Shown: positions 18,196 through 26,638 of the stretch, one piece after another
Layout: the number at the start of each line of letters is the position of its first letter
How positions within the stretch are numbered: position 1 is the first letter of the stretch
DNA from: an uncultured Bacteroidales bacterium
Lineage (GTDB): Bacteria; Bacteroidota; Bacteroidia; Bacteroidales; Muribaculaceae
DNA: 64,000 bases
Direction: 5' to 3'
Assembly: GCA_905210435.1 (NCBI GenBank)
Contig: CAJLWO010000009.1
Span: forward strand, 1-64,000
Made by a program: the position numbers and the translations under genes
The notes under the pieces: model-generated
What the model saw: only the letters and a program-made list of their open reading frames with translations
Database searches by the model: none
What the model was told of the DNA's origin: nothing

Positions 18196-19355
18196 AATTT
18201 TGATATCCAGAAATCAAGAAAACGATTGGCGACAACCATTACATCATTATGCTTAATTACAAAATCACGACTTTTAATGCCTCTTTCGCTCATTCTTTCA
18301 GGTTGTAATACGGCTCTTTCGATTGAACGGAAAAGTGCGTCATCATCGTCAGGTACTGCGTTGATGATAGGGTGGTTGTATTTTTCATTGATGAAATCAT
18401 AATATTCGGGTTCTCCCCCCGATACAACTGTTTTCCCCATAGCCATCGCAAGTAGTGCATTGGTCGCCGGGGTGTATGAGTATAACTGGTCAAGTACGAT
18501 ATCTGCCTCGCGTAGTCGTTGTAAGTAGTCAGAGTAAGGAAGATTTTCGACAATGTCGAGTGTACAAGCCTTAGGATGAGCTTCGACAACACGTTGAGCC
18601 GCTACCTGTAATTTGTCAGTTCCCTTTTCAAGAAGACGTCCGGCATGGCGCCCTAAAAAAATTCGTGTTTTTCTTCCGGTTGGATTGGTACCGACATAAT
18701 CAATCGTTGTTGTGTCCACAGGTATTCCACCATAGGCAAGTTTCTCTTCGGGCAAGAGTGAGCGACAAATTTCGTGATACTCATATAGTGCGGTCACAGA
18801 ACCCGCCGACCGCGAATAAATATCGTTACACAATGATGTCAGTTCCGGTGCAAACCATCTTTTTATATCATCCTCGCTGGCATGAGCATATTCTGAGGGC
18901 GTTCCGTTGATATGAAATTCGCTATATCGTATAGGCGGATTCTTCCCGAGGCATGTGTCAATATAATGTGGGTCGGCACTTAGTACGCACGTAAAAACCC
19001 GGTGATTGTGCGTTATCAGGTAATCAAAAATCTTGTGTAATCTTTTGGGCTTGAGTGTGGCGAAATATTTGTATAATGACACTACATCATATCCCGAAAA
19101 ACGTTTTGCAAGCATGCTTTTGATTTTAAGCCAAAGCATCAGGCCACCCGCTTTTCCGGGGAGCGGGCGCGACAGGTCGATGTTCCTCTCCGTATCCATC
19201 CACTTCGAACCGTCTGAAGCTACTGTGACATCGTGCCCCATGCGGCGCAGCCCTTGAGCAAGGCAATTGTGGAAATTGCTTGCATCGCCCAAAAGCAGGA
19301 TTCTGAGTGGTCTGTCCTCGTTTTGGCTGTATCTGTTATCTGTTAGTTCGGACAT
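18192..19355 (-). CDS. family 4-like (GT-B fold) glycosyltransferase
   Basis: A 387-residue putative glycosyltransferase. The N-terminal Rossmann half begins LRILLLGDASNFHNCLAQG. The C-terminal half has IFLGRHAGRLLEKGTDKL and the donor-binding stretch LREADIVLDQLYSYTPATN, then MAMGKTVVSGGEPEY, typical of GT4-like enzymes. The ATG at 19355 is chosen over one 24 bases upstream because TATTTTTG ends exactly four bases before it and the protein then starts directly at the fold. It overlaps the next glycosyltransferase gene by four bases. Confidence 0.8.
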   Translation of the reverse strand: MSELTDNRYSQNEDRPLRILLLGDASNFHNCLAQGLRRMGHDVTVASDGSKWMDTERNIDLSRPLPGKAGGLMLWLKIKSMLAKRFSGYDVVSLYKYFATLKPKRLHKIFDYLITHNHRVFTCVLSADPHYIDTCLGKNPPIRYSEFHINGTPSEYAHASEDDIKRWFAPELTSLCNDIYSRSAGSVTALYEYHEICRSLLPEEKLAYGGIPVDTTTIDYVGTNPTGRKTRIFLGRHAGRLLEKGTDKLQVAAQRVVEAHPKACTLDIVENLPYSDYLQRLREADIVLDQLYSYTPATNALLAMAMGKTVVSGGEPEYYDFINEKYNHPIINAVPDDDDALFRSIERAVLQPERMSERGIKSRDFVIKHNDVMVVANRFLDFWISKL

Positions 19356-19359
19356 AATG

Positions 19360-19367
19360 CAAAAATA
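19360..19367 (-). promoter_or_regulatory. -7 element four bases before the glycosyltransferase ATG
   Basis: TATTTTTG on the minus strand, then CATT, then ATG. This is the same spacing as higB and tcdA and predicts a leaderless message. No clear -33 box is seen. Confidence 0.5.
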
Positions 19368-19474
19368 AGCAAATTTCATGAAAATATTGCGATGATAAGA
19401 GCAAGTTCAAACTCTTTTTATTCTCTTGATGTTGTAACTGATACTCATACTGACTATTAACTAATAAAAATTGT

Positions 19475-20983
19475 ATGGATAAGAAAAGACTTACCGCTGA
19501 AAACGGGCGCCTTATCGCCGACAACCAGAATGTCCCGACCGCCGGTCACCCCGGTTCGCTCATTGCTCAGGACCCTTGGTATCTTGAGAAAATAGCTCAT
19601 TTCGACCGCGAGGTAATCCCCGAACGACGTATGCACGCCAAAGGCTCCGGCGCTTTTGGCACATTTACCGTCACAAACGATATCTCAGAATTTACCCGTG
19701 CATCTATCTTCTCGGAAATAGGGAAGCAGACGCCGTGCCTTGTAAGGTTCTCAACCGTTGCCGGTGAACGTGGAGCGGCCGATGCCGAGCGCGACATCCG
19801 CGGTTTCGCAATGAAATTTTATACCGACGAAGGCAACTGGGATCTCGTCGGCAACAACACTCCCGTATTCTTTTTGCGTGACCCCCTGAAATTCCCCGAC
19901 CTCAATCATGCCATCAAGCGCGACCCGCGCACCGGCATGCGCAATCCGGTTTCCAACTGGGATTTCTGGACACTCCTTCCCGAAGCCTTGCATCAGGTCA
20001 CAATCACCATGTCGCCGCGAGGCATTCCCGCATCGTTCCGCCACATGCACGGTTTCGGAAGCCATACTTACAGTTTCATCGACAAGGATAACCGCCGCAC
20101 GTGGGTAAAATTTCATTTCCGCACCTTGCAGGGTATAAAGAACCTTACCGATGAAGAAGCCGCTGCCATTATCGCCAAAGACCGCGAATCCCACCAGCGC
20201 GACCTGTTCGAGGCTATCGAGCGGGGCGACTTTCCCCGCTGGAAACTCCAGATACAGTTAATGACCGAAGATGAGGCGCGCCTGTATCACATCAATCCGT
20301 TCGACCTCACAAAGGTATGGTATCACAAGGATTTCCCGTTGCGCGACGTAGGCATTCTCGAACTCAACCGCAATCCCGATAATTTCTTTGCCGAAATCGA
20401 GCAGGCCGCATTCAATCCCGCAAATATTGTCGACGGAATCGGATTTTCCCCTGATAAAATGCTTCAGGGACGGCTTTTCTCCTACGGCGACGCCCAGCGT
20501 TATCGTCTCGGCGTGAACCATAATCTCATTCCTGTGAATCAGCCGAAATCCCCCTCGCATTCCTATCACCGCGACGGCAGGATGCGCACCGACGGCAATC
20601 TGGGCTCAACAATATCCTACGAACCCAACAGTTTCGGCGAATGGCAGGATACTCCCTCGCTCAAAGAACCACCGTTGCCTCTCCACGGCGATGCCTACAG
20701 TTATGACGAACGCCAATACGACGACGATTACTACACGCAGCCAGGCAAACTGTGGCGATTGATGAGCGATGTAGACAAGAAACTTACATGCACGAATACG
20801 GCCGCCCAGATGCAGGGTGTACCTTTATTTATCATGCAGCGCCACGTCCGTGCCTGCCATAATGCCGACCCCGAGTATGGCACTATGCTTGCGGATGCTC
20901 TCGGTATAAGCCTTGCTGAAGCCTTAGTGGCCGAGGACCCGGCTCATCCGGTATGGGACAAAAGGAATATTCCCGGGAAATAG
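19475..20983 (+). CDS. katA: heme catalase, clade 3-like small subunit
   Basis: A 502-residue monofunctional catalase that converts hydrogen peroxide to water and oxygen. Visible family landmarks are the distal-site His in RRMHAKGSGAFGTF, RFSTVAGERG, the Asn in GNNTPVFFLRDP, RHMHGFGSHTYSF, and the heme-ligand Tyr in GRLFSYGDAQRYRLG. Length fits the small-subunit clade. No signal peptide is seen. It lies in a 7-kb stretch with two rubrerythrin-type peroxidases and a nitroreductase. No TAnnTTTG box precedes it, so an activator such as OxyR could be involved; this is not shown by the sequence. Confidence 0.96.
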   Translation: MDKKRLTAENGRLIADNQNVPTAGHPGSLIAQDPWYLEKIAHFDREVIPERRMHAKGSGAFGTFTVTNDISEFTRASIFSEIGKQTPCLVRFSTVAGERGAADAERDIRGFAMKFYTDEGNWDLVGNNTPVFFLRDPLKFPDLNHAIKRDPRTGMRNPVSNWDFWTLLPEALHQVTITMSPRGIPASFRHMHGFGSHTYSFIDKDNRRTWVKFHFRTLQGIKNLTDEEAAAIIAKDRESHQRDLFEAIERGDFPRWKLQIQLMTEDEARLYHINPFDLTKVWYHKDFPLRDVGILELNRNPDNFFAEIEQAAFNPANIVDGIGFSPDKMLQGRLFSYGDAQRYRLGVNHNLIPVNQPKSPSHSYHRDGRMRTDGNLGSTISYEPNSFGEWQDTPSLKEPPLPLHGDAYSYDERQYDDDYYTQPGKLWRLMSDVDKKLTCTNTAAQMQGVPLFIMQRHVRACHNADPEYGTMLADALGISLAEALVAEDPAHPVWDKRNIPGK

Positions 20984-21019
20984 TATCGTAAGCAATGAAA
21001 AAAATAGAGCATTACAAAA

Positions 21020-21094
21020 CTAAATCTTCTGCAGTCGATCATAGCCTTTGGCGCTTTGCTCGGCAAAGGCGATGATTAACCGCGGAAGATTTAG
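21020..21094. terminator. long imperfect hairpin between convergent genes
   Basis: CTAAATCTTC (21020-21029) pairs with GAAGATTTAG (21085-21094), and GCCTTTG pairs with CAAAGGC inside. It lies between the ends of the catalase and nitroreductase genes, so a bidirectional terminator is likely, though there is no clean T run. Confidence 0.45.
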
Positions 21095-21113
21095 GTTTGC
21101 ACCCCCCCGGTAG

Positions 21114-21866
21114 TTATTTCTTTATGTCGAAACCGCGCCCTTTCAAAGCTTCAAGCATTTCATATCCTATCGCTTCGTCATAATAGGAAAGGATATGTCT
21201 GAGCCAGTCGTTGTCCGACGTACCTCCGGCGCGGGTCGCATTGTACTGTTTTATTTCAGCATCATATGCTTTAAGCTCCGGAAGCATATCATCCTTACGG
21301 TAACCGTTATGATGTATGAGCAGCGAAGCAGGCATCTTGGGCTTCATGTCGGGCATCTCGCGTGGCACCCCGAGCGACAGACCGCATACCACGAACACTC
21401 CCTCCGGCAATCCGAGCGTTTCGGCTACTGCCCTTGGATTGGCAGTACGTGCATATCCTATGCAGCAACAGCCGAGGCCAACCGAGTCGGCTGCTGCCAC
21501 AGCGCTCATCATCGCCAGTGATGCGTCGACAATGCCCACGATTACTCCGTCCATCGTATTGCGGAATGCCGGCATCTCGACTCCTTCACTTTTGGCAAAC
21601 CCGCCTATACGGTTGTAGTCTATGCAGAATGCCATGAATCTGTTGCTGGTCTTGATTTGTTTCTGTCCGATTATCTCATAGAGCTTTTCTTTGATTGTCT
21701 GGTCGTCTACATCTATGACCGTGAACTGTTGGCCGTTGTAGCTTGTAGGAGTATTCCGTATCGCTTCGTAGATGAAATCGAGCTGTTCCTGAGTGATTGC
21801 CTCGCGCTCGAAACGCCTTATCGAACGACGGGTCAGCAATGTATCCTTTACTGATTTGCTTTCCAT
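21114..21866 (-). CDS. nitroreductase family (NfsA-like) flavin oxidoreductase
   Basis: A 250-residue FMN-dependent NAD(P)H oxidoreductase of the nitroreductase superfamily. The FMN phosphate-binding start LTRRSIRRFE is at about residues 11-20, NTPTSYNGQQF at about 39-49, and the mid-protein segment MMSAVAAADSVGLGCCCIGY and CGLSLGVP fit the NfsA/FRP subgroup. The C-terminal tail with WLRHILSYYDEA is also typical. The physiological substrate is unknown. It is divergent from tcdA, with 57 bases between the starts. Confidence 0.88.
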   Translation of the reverse strand: MESKSVKDTLLTRRSIRRFEREAITQEQLDFIYEAIRNTPTSYNGQQFTVIDVDDQTIKEKLYEIIGQKQIKTSNRFMAFCIDYNRIGGFAKSEGVEMPAFRNTMDGVIVGIVDASLAMMSAVAAADSVGLGCCCIGYARTANPRAVAETLGLPEGVFVVCGLSLGVPREMPDMKPKMPASLLIHHNGYRKDDMLPELKAYDAEIKQYNATRAGGTSDNDWLRHILSYYDEAIGYEMLEALKGRGFDIKK

Positions 21867-21911
21867 AACACAATATTAAACGTTATTATATCTCTATAAC
21901 GATAAAAATAC

Positions 21912-21919
21912 TATCTTTG
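21912..21919 (+). promoter_or_regulatory. -7 element four bases before tcdA ATG
   Basis: TATCTTTG followed by TTGC and ATG at 21924. Transcription should begin at or next to the start codon. The -33 region is weak. Confidence 0.5.
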
Positions 21920-21923
21920 TTGC

Positions 21924-22679
21924 ATGAAAGCAATCGAACGACAACAGTGGGAGAGCCGTACCGAGCTGCTCCTCGGAGCCGAAGCCGTGGAGCGCCTTGC
22001 CCGCGTCCGTGTCATAATATTCGGCATGGGAGGCGTAGGCAGCTGGGTCGCCGAGACGCTTGTGCGTACCGGAGTATATCATCTCGATATTGTCGACTTT
22101 GACAATGTCGCGCCCTCCAACATAAACCGTCAGCTGCCCGCACTGTCCTCCACTGTCGGACAATCCAAAGTCGAGGTAATGAAGCAACGTCTTATGTCAA
22201 TAAATCCGCAGGCATCTGTCACGGCCTACAATATGCTCTACACTCCGGATACGGCCGACTTATTTGACCTCAGCACCTACGACTACGTCATAGATGCAAT
22301 CGACTCCCTGCGCGATAAAGTACTGCTGATACAGCGTGCCACATCATCCCGTTGCCGGTTCTTCTCGTCGATGGGCGCAGCACTCAAGACCGATCCGACA
22401 CGCATACGCGTCGATGAATTCTGGAAGGCCAAAGGTTGCCGCCTCGCAGCCGCTTTGCGCACCCGCTTCAAACGCTCCGGCGAGCTTCCACGCCGTAAAT
22501 TCAAGGTAGTTTATTCCGATGAAATAGTCGAGAACCGAGGCGAGAATCACGACACCTATTCCACCGACAAAATATCCAAGCCTACGGTCAACGGTTCGCT
22601 AATGCAGGTGACCGCCACTTTCGGCATAATCCTTGCCTCGCTTGTCATCAACCATTGCGCCGCAGCCTCCGATACCTGA
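21924..22679 (+). CDS. tcdA: tRNA threonylcarbamoyladenosine dehydratase
   Basis: A 251-residue E1/ThiF-like ATP-dependent enzyme. The nucleotide-binding loop GMGGVGSWVAETL is at about residues 34-46, preceded by VRVIIFG, and followed by DFDNVAPSNINRQ and DYVIDAIDS, all characteristic of the TcdA (YgdL/CsdL) group, which cyclises t6A to ct6A in tRNAs reading ANN codons. Family members typically share this length. It is probably translated from a leaderless message, since the -7 box lies four bases upstream. Confidence 0.93.
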   Translation: MKAIERQQWESRTELLLGAEAVERLARVRVIIFGMGGVGSWVAETLVRTGVYHLDIVDFDNVAPSNINRQLPALSSTVGQSKVEVMKQRLMSINPQASVTAYNMLYTPDTADLFDLSTYDYVIDAIDSLRDKVLLIQRATSSRCRFFSSMGAALKTDPTRIRVDEFWKAKGCRLAAALRTRFKRSGELPRRKFKVVYSDEIVENRGENHDTYSTDKISKPTVNGSLMQVTATFGIILASLVINHCAAASDT

Positions 22680-22798
22680 GCAGTTCATCAGCCGATAATT
22701 AAAGTACCCAACAGGATAGAAAAGCGCAGCCTATACATAGGAAAGCGCGGCCTGGATATTGATAATAGCATGGTTTGTATAATGCAGCTCAAATAGCG

Positions 22799-22856
22799 GA
22801 GGGCCGCAGGCCCGGTGGTGTCACTATCCCCGTCCGACGCGTAGCGGAGGGCGGGG
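22799..22856. repeat. GC-rich hairpin element in the tcdA downstream gap
   Basis: GGGCC-GCA-GGCCC (22801-22813) is followed by CCCCGTCC (22828-22835) facing GGGCGGGG (22849-22856), one mismatch. Its base composition and structure resemble the dispersed repeats elsewhere in the window, but no second copy is seen here. Confidence 0.4.
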
Positions 22857-22951
22857 TAAAAGGGAATAAGTGGTGCGAGCCCACGGAGAGGGCGAGAGTG
22901 TGATTTCGGCTGCCTTATTTGAATTCTGTGCATAATTACAACCCCGTTTCG

Positions 22952-23254
22952 CTACCTTCCCAAAAGATGCCTCACCGCCGCTATCGGGTGATAGATTATC
23001 ATCCTTTTGCCGCTCCATCTCATCACAGCACCTATACGTTCACGCATATCTTTACGGTAGCAATGTATCATGCATCTGCGGCAGGTCGGTTTCCCGTCTC
23101 CGTGCGGACATCGCGACAGCCTCGCGAGAGCGTATGCCAATAGTTCCGAGCATTCCCCGCATAAATCTCCGTCCGAAGCATGACAGTGCCCTTGGCAATA
23201 CATCCGTATCATCGTCTCTACCGTCTTTTTCTCCCGCTCAATCCTCTTGCCCAT
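22952..23254 (-). CDS. nitrous oxide-stimulated promoter family small protein
   Basis: A 100-residue basic, cysteine-rich protein matching the family named nitrous oxide-stimulated promoter, whose function is unknown. The cysteines fall in CQGHC, LCGEC, RCPHG, TCRRCMIHCY, suggesting a zinc or iron-sulfur site. The C-terminus carries the family's YHPIAAVRHLL pattern. It follows the reverse rubrerythrin gene on the same strand, after that gene's terminator, so it is not certain to share a transcript. Confidence 0.75.
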   Translation of the reverse strand: MGKRIEREKKTVETMIRMYCQGHCHASDGDLCGECSELLAYALARLSRCPHGDGKPTCRRCMIHCYRKDMRERIGAVMRWSGKRMIIYHPIAAVRHLLGR

Positions 23255-23259
23255 TGATA

Positions 23260-23306
23260 ATAAAAATAAAAAGGCGCCCCATAAGAATATCCATCTATGG
23301 GACGCC
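23260..23306 (-). terminator. Rho-independent terminator of the reverse rubrerythrin gene
   Basis: On the minus strand GGCGTCCCATA pairs with TATGGGGCGCC (one G-T pair) and is followed by TTTTTATTTTTATT. Confidence 0.8.
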
Positions 23307-23325
23307 GTAATATTATACCGGATGA

Positions 23326-23877
23326 TTATTTGCCGAAGTAGCGTTTGTAAAGACCGGCGAAACCTTGTCCGTGACGGGCTTCATCTTTTGCCATTTCGTG
23401 AACGGTATCGTGGATAGCGTCAAGACCCTGCTCTTTTGCATTGCGGGCTATGCGCATCTTGTCGGCATTTGCGCCGGCTTCTGCCTGCATGCGCTTTTCG
23501 AGGTTGGTCTTGGTATCCCATACGCAGTCACCGAGGAGTTCGGCGAATTTTGCTGCGTGTTCAGCTTCCTCGAATGCATAGCGGCGGAAAGCCTCGGCAA
23601 TTTCGGGATAGCCTTCGCGGTCAGCCTGACGTGACATTGCCAGATACATACCCACTTCGCCGCATTCGCCGTTGAAGTGTGCGTTGAGGTCCTTTATCAT
23701 CTCCTCGCCTGTACCTTTTGCTACGCCGATTTCGTGTTCGGTCACGAATGTAAGTTCAGCTTCAGTATCAAGTTCTTTGAATTTGCTTTTGGGTGCGCCG
23801 CATATAGGGCATTTTTCAGGAGCTTCATCTCCTTCATGTACGTAGCCACAAACTACGCAGATAAATTTCTTGTGCAT
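23326..23877 (-). CDS. reverse rubrerythrin (NADH peroxidase type)
   Basis: A 183-residue protein with the rubredoxin-like iron site first (CVVCGY at 8-13, CPICGAPKSKF at 23-33) and the ferritin-like di-iron domain after it (EEMIKDLNAHFNGECGEVGMYLAM and EEAEHAAKFAELL as its first half). This domain order is that of reverse rubrerythrins, which use NADH-derived electrons to remove hydrogen peroxide in anaerobes. It has a strong own promoter and terminator and lies near the catalase and rubrerythrin genes. Confidence 0.92.
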   Translation of the reverse strand: MHKKFICVVCGYVHEGDEAPEKCPICGAPKSKFKELDTEAELTFVTEHEIGVAKGTGEEMIKDLNAHFNGECGEVGMYLAMSRQADREGYPEIAEAFRRYAFEEAEHAAKFAELLGDCVWDTKTNLEKRMQAEAGANADKMRIARNAKEQGLDAIHDTVHEMAKDEARHGQGFAGLYKRYFGK

Positions 23878-23963
23878 GATGTTGTGATAATTAGATAATT
23901 ATACTTCTTTTTACAATTTATGCCGCACGTGGATATTCTGTATTATCCTCAAATGCAGGTATA

Positions 23964-23995
23964 CAAAATTATTAAAAGACCGATTAATTTGCAAA
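23964..23995 (-). promoter_or_regulatory. promoter of the reverse rubrerythrin gene
   Basis: On the minus strand TTTG (23995-23992), 20 bases, then TAATTTTG (23971-23964), an exact consensus match with a leader of about 80 bases. Confidence 0.65.
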
Positions 23996-24101
23996 TGATT
24001 TTCCATATTTTTTGGTCCCGGTTAGTTAATATATATTATCGGGGCACCCCATGTTTTGCGGCCGTATGTATTCTCCACGGTTTCATCGTCAGAAGGTATA
24101 A

Positions 24102-24133
24102 AAATAGGGGACATCAGGCGATGTCCCCTATTT
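24102..24133 (-). terminator. Rho-independent terminator of the serine palmitoyltransferase gene
   Basis: A 14-bp perfect stem (24102-24115 with 24120-24133) and a four-base loop, ending in ATTTTTATACC on the minus strand, 25 bases past the stop codon. Confidence 0.8.
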
Positions 24134-24158
24134 ATAATGATAAATGAAAATGTCTCGT

Positions 24159-25346
24159 TTAAGGGATAAGATTGTGTGCGCGGAACACCTTCTGTATCTT
24201 CTCCAGTGCGGTGGTCACCTGCTCGTGGGTATGAGTGGCCATCAGCGAGAAGCGTATGAGTGTGTCGTGCGGAGCCACTGCCGGCGATACCACGGGGTTG
24301 ACAAAAATACCTTCGTCGAAGAGGTCGCGGGTTATGGCGAAAGTCTTGAAATTGTCGCGTATGTAGAGAGGGATAATCGGAGTCGAAGTGTTGCCGATTT
24401 CGCAACCCATGTTGCGGAAACCTTCGAGGGCGAAGTTGGTCACCTCCCAGAGTTTTTCCTGACGCTCGGGTTCGGTCTGCATTATCTCGAGTGCTTTAAG
24501 CGCGGCGGCTGTGGAGGCCGGAGTGATTGATGCAGTGAATATGTACGAGCGTGAATGGTGACGCAGGAAGTTGGTTATCTCTTTGTCAGTAGCGATAAAA
24601 CCGCCGAGCGATGCAAACGATTTTGAGAATGTGCCCATCACGAGGTCTACATCGTCGGTCACGCCGAAATGGTTGCACGTACCGCGGCCGCCTTCGCCGA
24701 ACACGCCGATGCCGTGAGCTTCGTCCACCATCACCGATGCGTTGTATTTCTTGGCCAAACGTACTATCTCGGGAAGATTGGCTACATCGCCCTCCATAGA
24801 GAATACGCCGTCGGTCACTATGAGTTTCACTTTGTCAGGGTCACACTTCTGAAGCTGCTTTTCAAGCGACTCCATGTCGTTGTGCTTGTATTTGAGCGAC
24901 TGAGAGAACGACAGACGTCGGCCTTCTATGATTGATGCGTGGTCCTGCTCGTCCCATAATATATAGTCCTCGCGGCCGGTAAGGCATGATACCACGCCGA
25001 GATTTACCTCAAAACCGGTGGAGTAAATCATTACATCTTCTTTGCCGATGTATTTGGCAATCGCTGCCTCAAGTTCTTTGTGCAAATCAAGCGTACCGTT
25101 GAGGAAAGGCGAACCGGCACATCCGGTTCCGTATTTCTTCGTCGCTTCTATCGCTGCTTCTTTGATGCGGGGGTCGTTGACAAGACCGGTGTAACAGTTG
25201 GAACCGAACATCAGCACTTTCTTGCCATTGATGATTACTTCGGGATCCTGCTCGGAGGAGATGGCGCGGAAATATGGATAGATTCCTGCTGCTTTGGCTT
25301 TCTGCGGCTCTTGATACTGTGCTAATTTAGCCTGTAATAGCTTCAT
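24159..25346 (-). CDS. spt: serine palmitoyltransferase (alpha-oxoamine synthase)
   Basis: A 395-residue PLP enzyme. The N-terminus (MKLLQAKLAQYQEPQKA) and the overall sequence closely follow the Bacteroides serine palmitoyltransferase that condenses serine with an acyl-CoA to start sphingolipid synthesis. The PLP-stacking His and Asp are in DEAHGIGVFG at about 208-217, and the PLP-linking Lys is in TFSKSFASLGG. The same fold also serves glycine C-acetyltransferase, which is the main alternative. The GCAGSPFLNGT segment has Pro where an Arg is common in related enzymes. The gene has its own -7 element and terminator. Confidence 0.88.
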   Translation of the reverse strand: MKLLQAKLAQYQEPQKAKAAGIYPYFRAISSEQDPEVIINGKKVLMFGSNCYTGLVNDPRIKEAAIEATKKYGTGCAGSPFLNGTLDLHKELEAAIAKYIGKEDVMIYSTGFEVNLGVVSCLTGREDYILWDEQDHASIIEGRRLSFSQSLKYKHNDMESLEKQLQKCDPDKVKLIVTDGVFSMEGDVANLPEIVRLAKKYNASVMVDEAHGIGVFGEGGRGTCNHFGVTDDVDLVMGTFSKSFASLGGFIATDKEITNFLRHHSRSYIFTASITPASTAAALKALEIMQTEPERQEKLWEVTNFALEGFRNMGCEIGNTSTPIIPLYIRDNFKTFAITRDLFDEGIFVNPVVSPAVAPHDTLIRFSLMATHTHEQVTTALEKIQKVFRAHNLIP

Positions 25347-25773
25347 AGTTTATGTGATAATGATACAATGATGATAAACTATCTGATTGACTGCTTGTGA
25401 CGTTTCCGTCAATTTAGGCTGCAAAGATAACATAAATATGCGAATAATTGACTAATTGTTTCGAAAAAAATGACCCTCAAATAATGTTTTTTATGATTTT
25501 TTTCAAACATGCGGGAGCAGGCAATTAACGTCCGGCCGTCAAAAAAATGCCCTATAATACTATCCTCTCCACAATCTTATAAATCATATATGACTTATTG
25601 GGCTTATTCGACTTATTCACCTTAGCCTTTATGTCCCCCATTACTAAAAAATACCCGTTCGGCTAAACTTTTTTAATTGGAATGATGTTTAAAAGTCGTG
25701 AGTCCTCGTGAATTGGAAATCAACCTCTTCGGCTCATACTTAATGATTACTAATCTTCAACTATTGATTGATT
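25347..25773. other. gene-free stretch between divergent spt and rbr
   Basis: It holds the -7 element of spt (25422-25429) and, near 25595-25620, a short imperfect direct repeat of about 9 bases with the core CTTATT (three copies). No open frame here looks coding, and no clear promoter box for rbr is seen. Confidence 0.5.
25422..25429 (-). promoter_or_regulatory. -7 element of spt
   Basis: TATCTTTG on the minus strand, with about 75 bases to the ATG. No clear -33 TTTG. Confidence 0.4.
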
Positions 25774-26355
25774 ATGGATAAGAAAAGCATCAAAGGCACG
25801 CAGACCGAGAAAAATCTCCTCGCATCTTTTGCAGGCGAGAGTCAGGCCCGCAACCGTTACACCCTCTTCGCACAGAAAGCCATTGAGGAAGGTTATCAAC
25901 AGATTGCCTCGGTATTTCTCGAGACTGCCGGACAGGAGTTGAGCCATGCGCAGCAGTTTTTTGCCAAGCTCGAAGGCGGCATGGTGGAAATCACAGCAGG
26001 CTATCCGGCCGGAGTTGTCGGCGACACTCAGACAAATCTTGCCGAGGCCGCAGCCGGCGAGCGCGAGGAGTGGAGCGCATTGTATTCTACATTCGCACAG
26101 ACCGCACAGGATGAGGGTTTCCCCGAAATCGCCACGCTCTTCAAAAATGTTGCAAAGGTTGAAATCGAGCACGAAAAACGCTATCTGAAACTTCTTGAAC
26201 GTCTTTCGTCAGGCACTGAATTTTCACAGGAAGAACCGGTAGAATGGATGTGCCGTAACTGCGGTTTTGTGTTCACAGGCAAATCCGCGCCCAAGAAATG
26301 TCCCGTTTGCGGTAAAGACCAAGGCTGGTTCGAGCGCAAGCAGCAGAACTATTGA
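25774..26355 (+). CDS. rbr: rubrerythrin
   Basis: A 193-residue classical rubrerythrin, a peroxidase that protects anaerobes from hydrogen peroxide. The di-iron ferritin-like domain comes first (ESQARNRY at about 20-27, ETAGQELSHAQQFF at about 51-64, EIEHEKRY at about 129-136). The rubredoxin-like site is C-terminal (CRNCGF and CPVCGKDQGWFE). The ATG at 25774 is preferred over an in-frame TTG six bases earlier. The order is opposite to that of the reverse rubrerythrin 2 kb away. Confidence 0.95.
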   Translation: MDKKSIKGTQTEKNLLASFAGESQARNRYTLFAQKAIEEGYQQIASVFLETAGQELSHAQQFFAKLEGGMVEITAGYPAGVVGDTQTNLAEAAAGEREEWSALYSTFAQTAQDEGFPEIATLFKNVAKVEIEHEKRYLKLLERLSSGTEFSQEEPVEWMCRNCGFVFTGKSAPKKCPVCGKDQGWFERKQQNY

Positions 26356-26437
26356 AAGTAAAGCATATTGGGGGGCCTTAGGAAAGTCACCCTCTATAAA
26401 AATAGCTCATTAAAATAAATATTCGCAAAACCAAAGA

Positions 26438-26482
26438 CAACGGAAGCCCTTCCACCACTCGGAACCGGCTTCCGTTGCCTTT
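26438..26482 (+). terminator. terminator of rbr
   Basis: An 11-bp perfect stem CAACGGAAGCC/GGCTTCCGTTG with an 18-base loop, followed by CCTTTT. Confidence 0.6.
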
Positions 26483-26566
26483 TGCATATAATCCCATCAG
26501 TATCGGAGCATGTAGCAGACACTAATATATCGGAAATAATCCACCATCTTGTAGGGCTTCACCCGC

Positions 26567-26634
26567 ATGCTGTATACTTAAGCTGAGTTGACAGGGGATA
26601 GGGGCGGGGGCGTCTCGCCCCCGTGGTAACTTTC
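26567..26634. repeat. intergenic repeat family B, copy 1
   Basis: Starts ATGCTGT, has CTTAAGCTGAGTTG, then the hairpin GGGGGCG-TCT-CGCCCCC (26606-26622) and GTGGTAACTTTC. The same order recurs at 31242-31302. Confidence 0.7.
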
Positions 26635-26638
26635 CGCA

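Noticed and set aside
22688..22933. 81-codon minus-strand frame after tcdA
   Set aside because: It reads through the GC-rich hairpin element and shows no protein-like composition.
25595..25620. Short CTTATT tandem repeat as a regulatory array
   Set aside because: Only three imperfect 9-base units, too short to distinguish from AT-rich chance.
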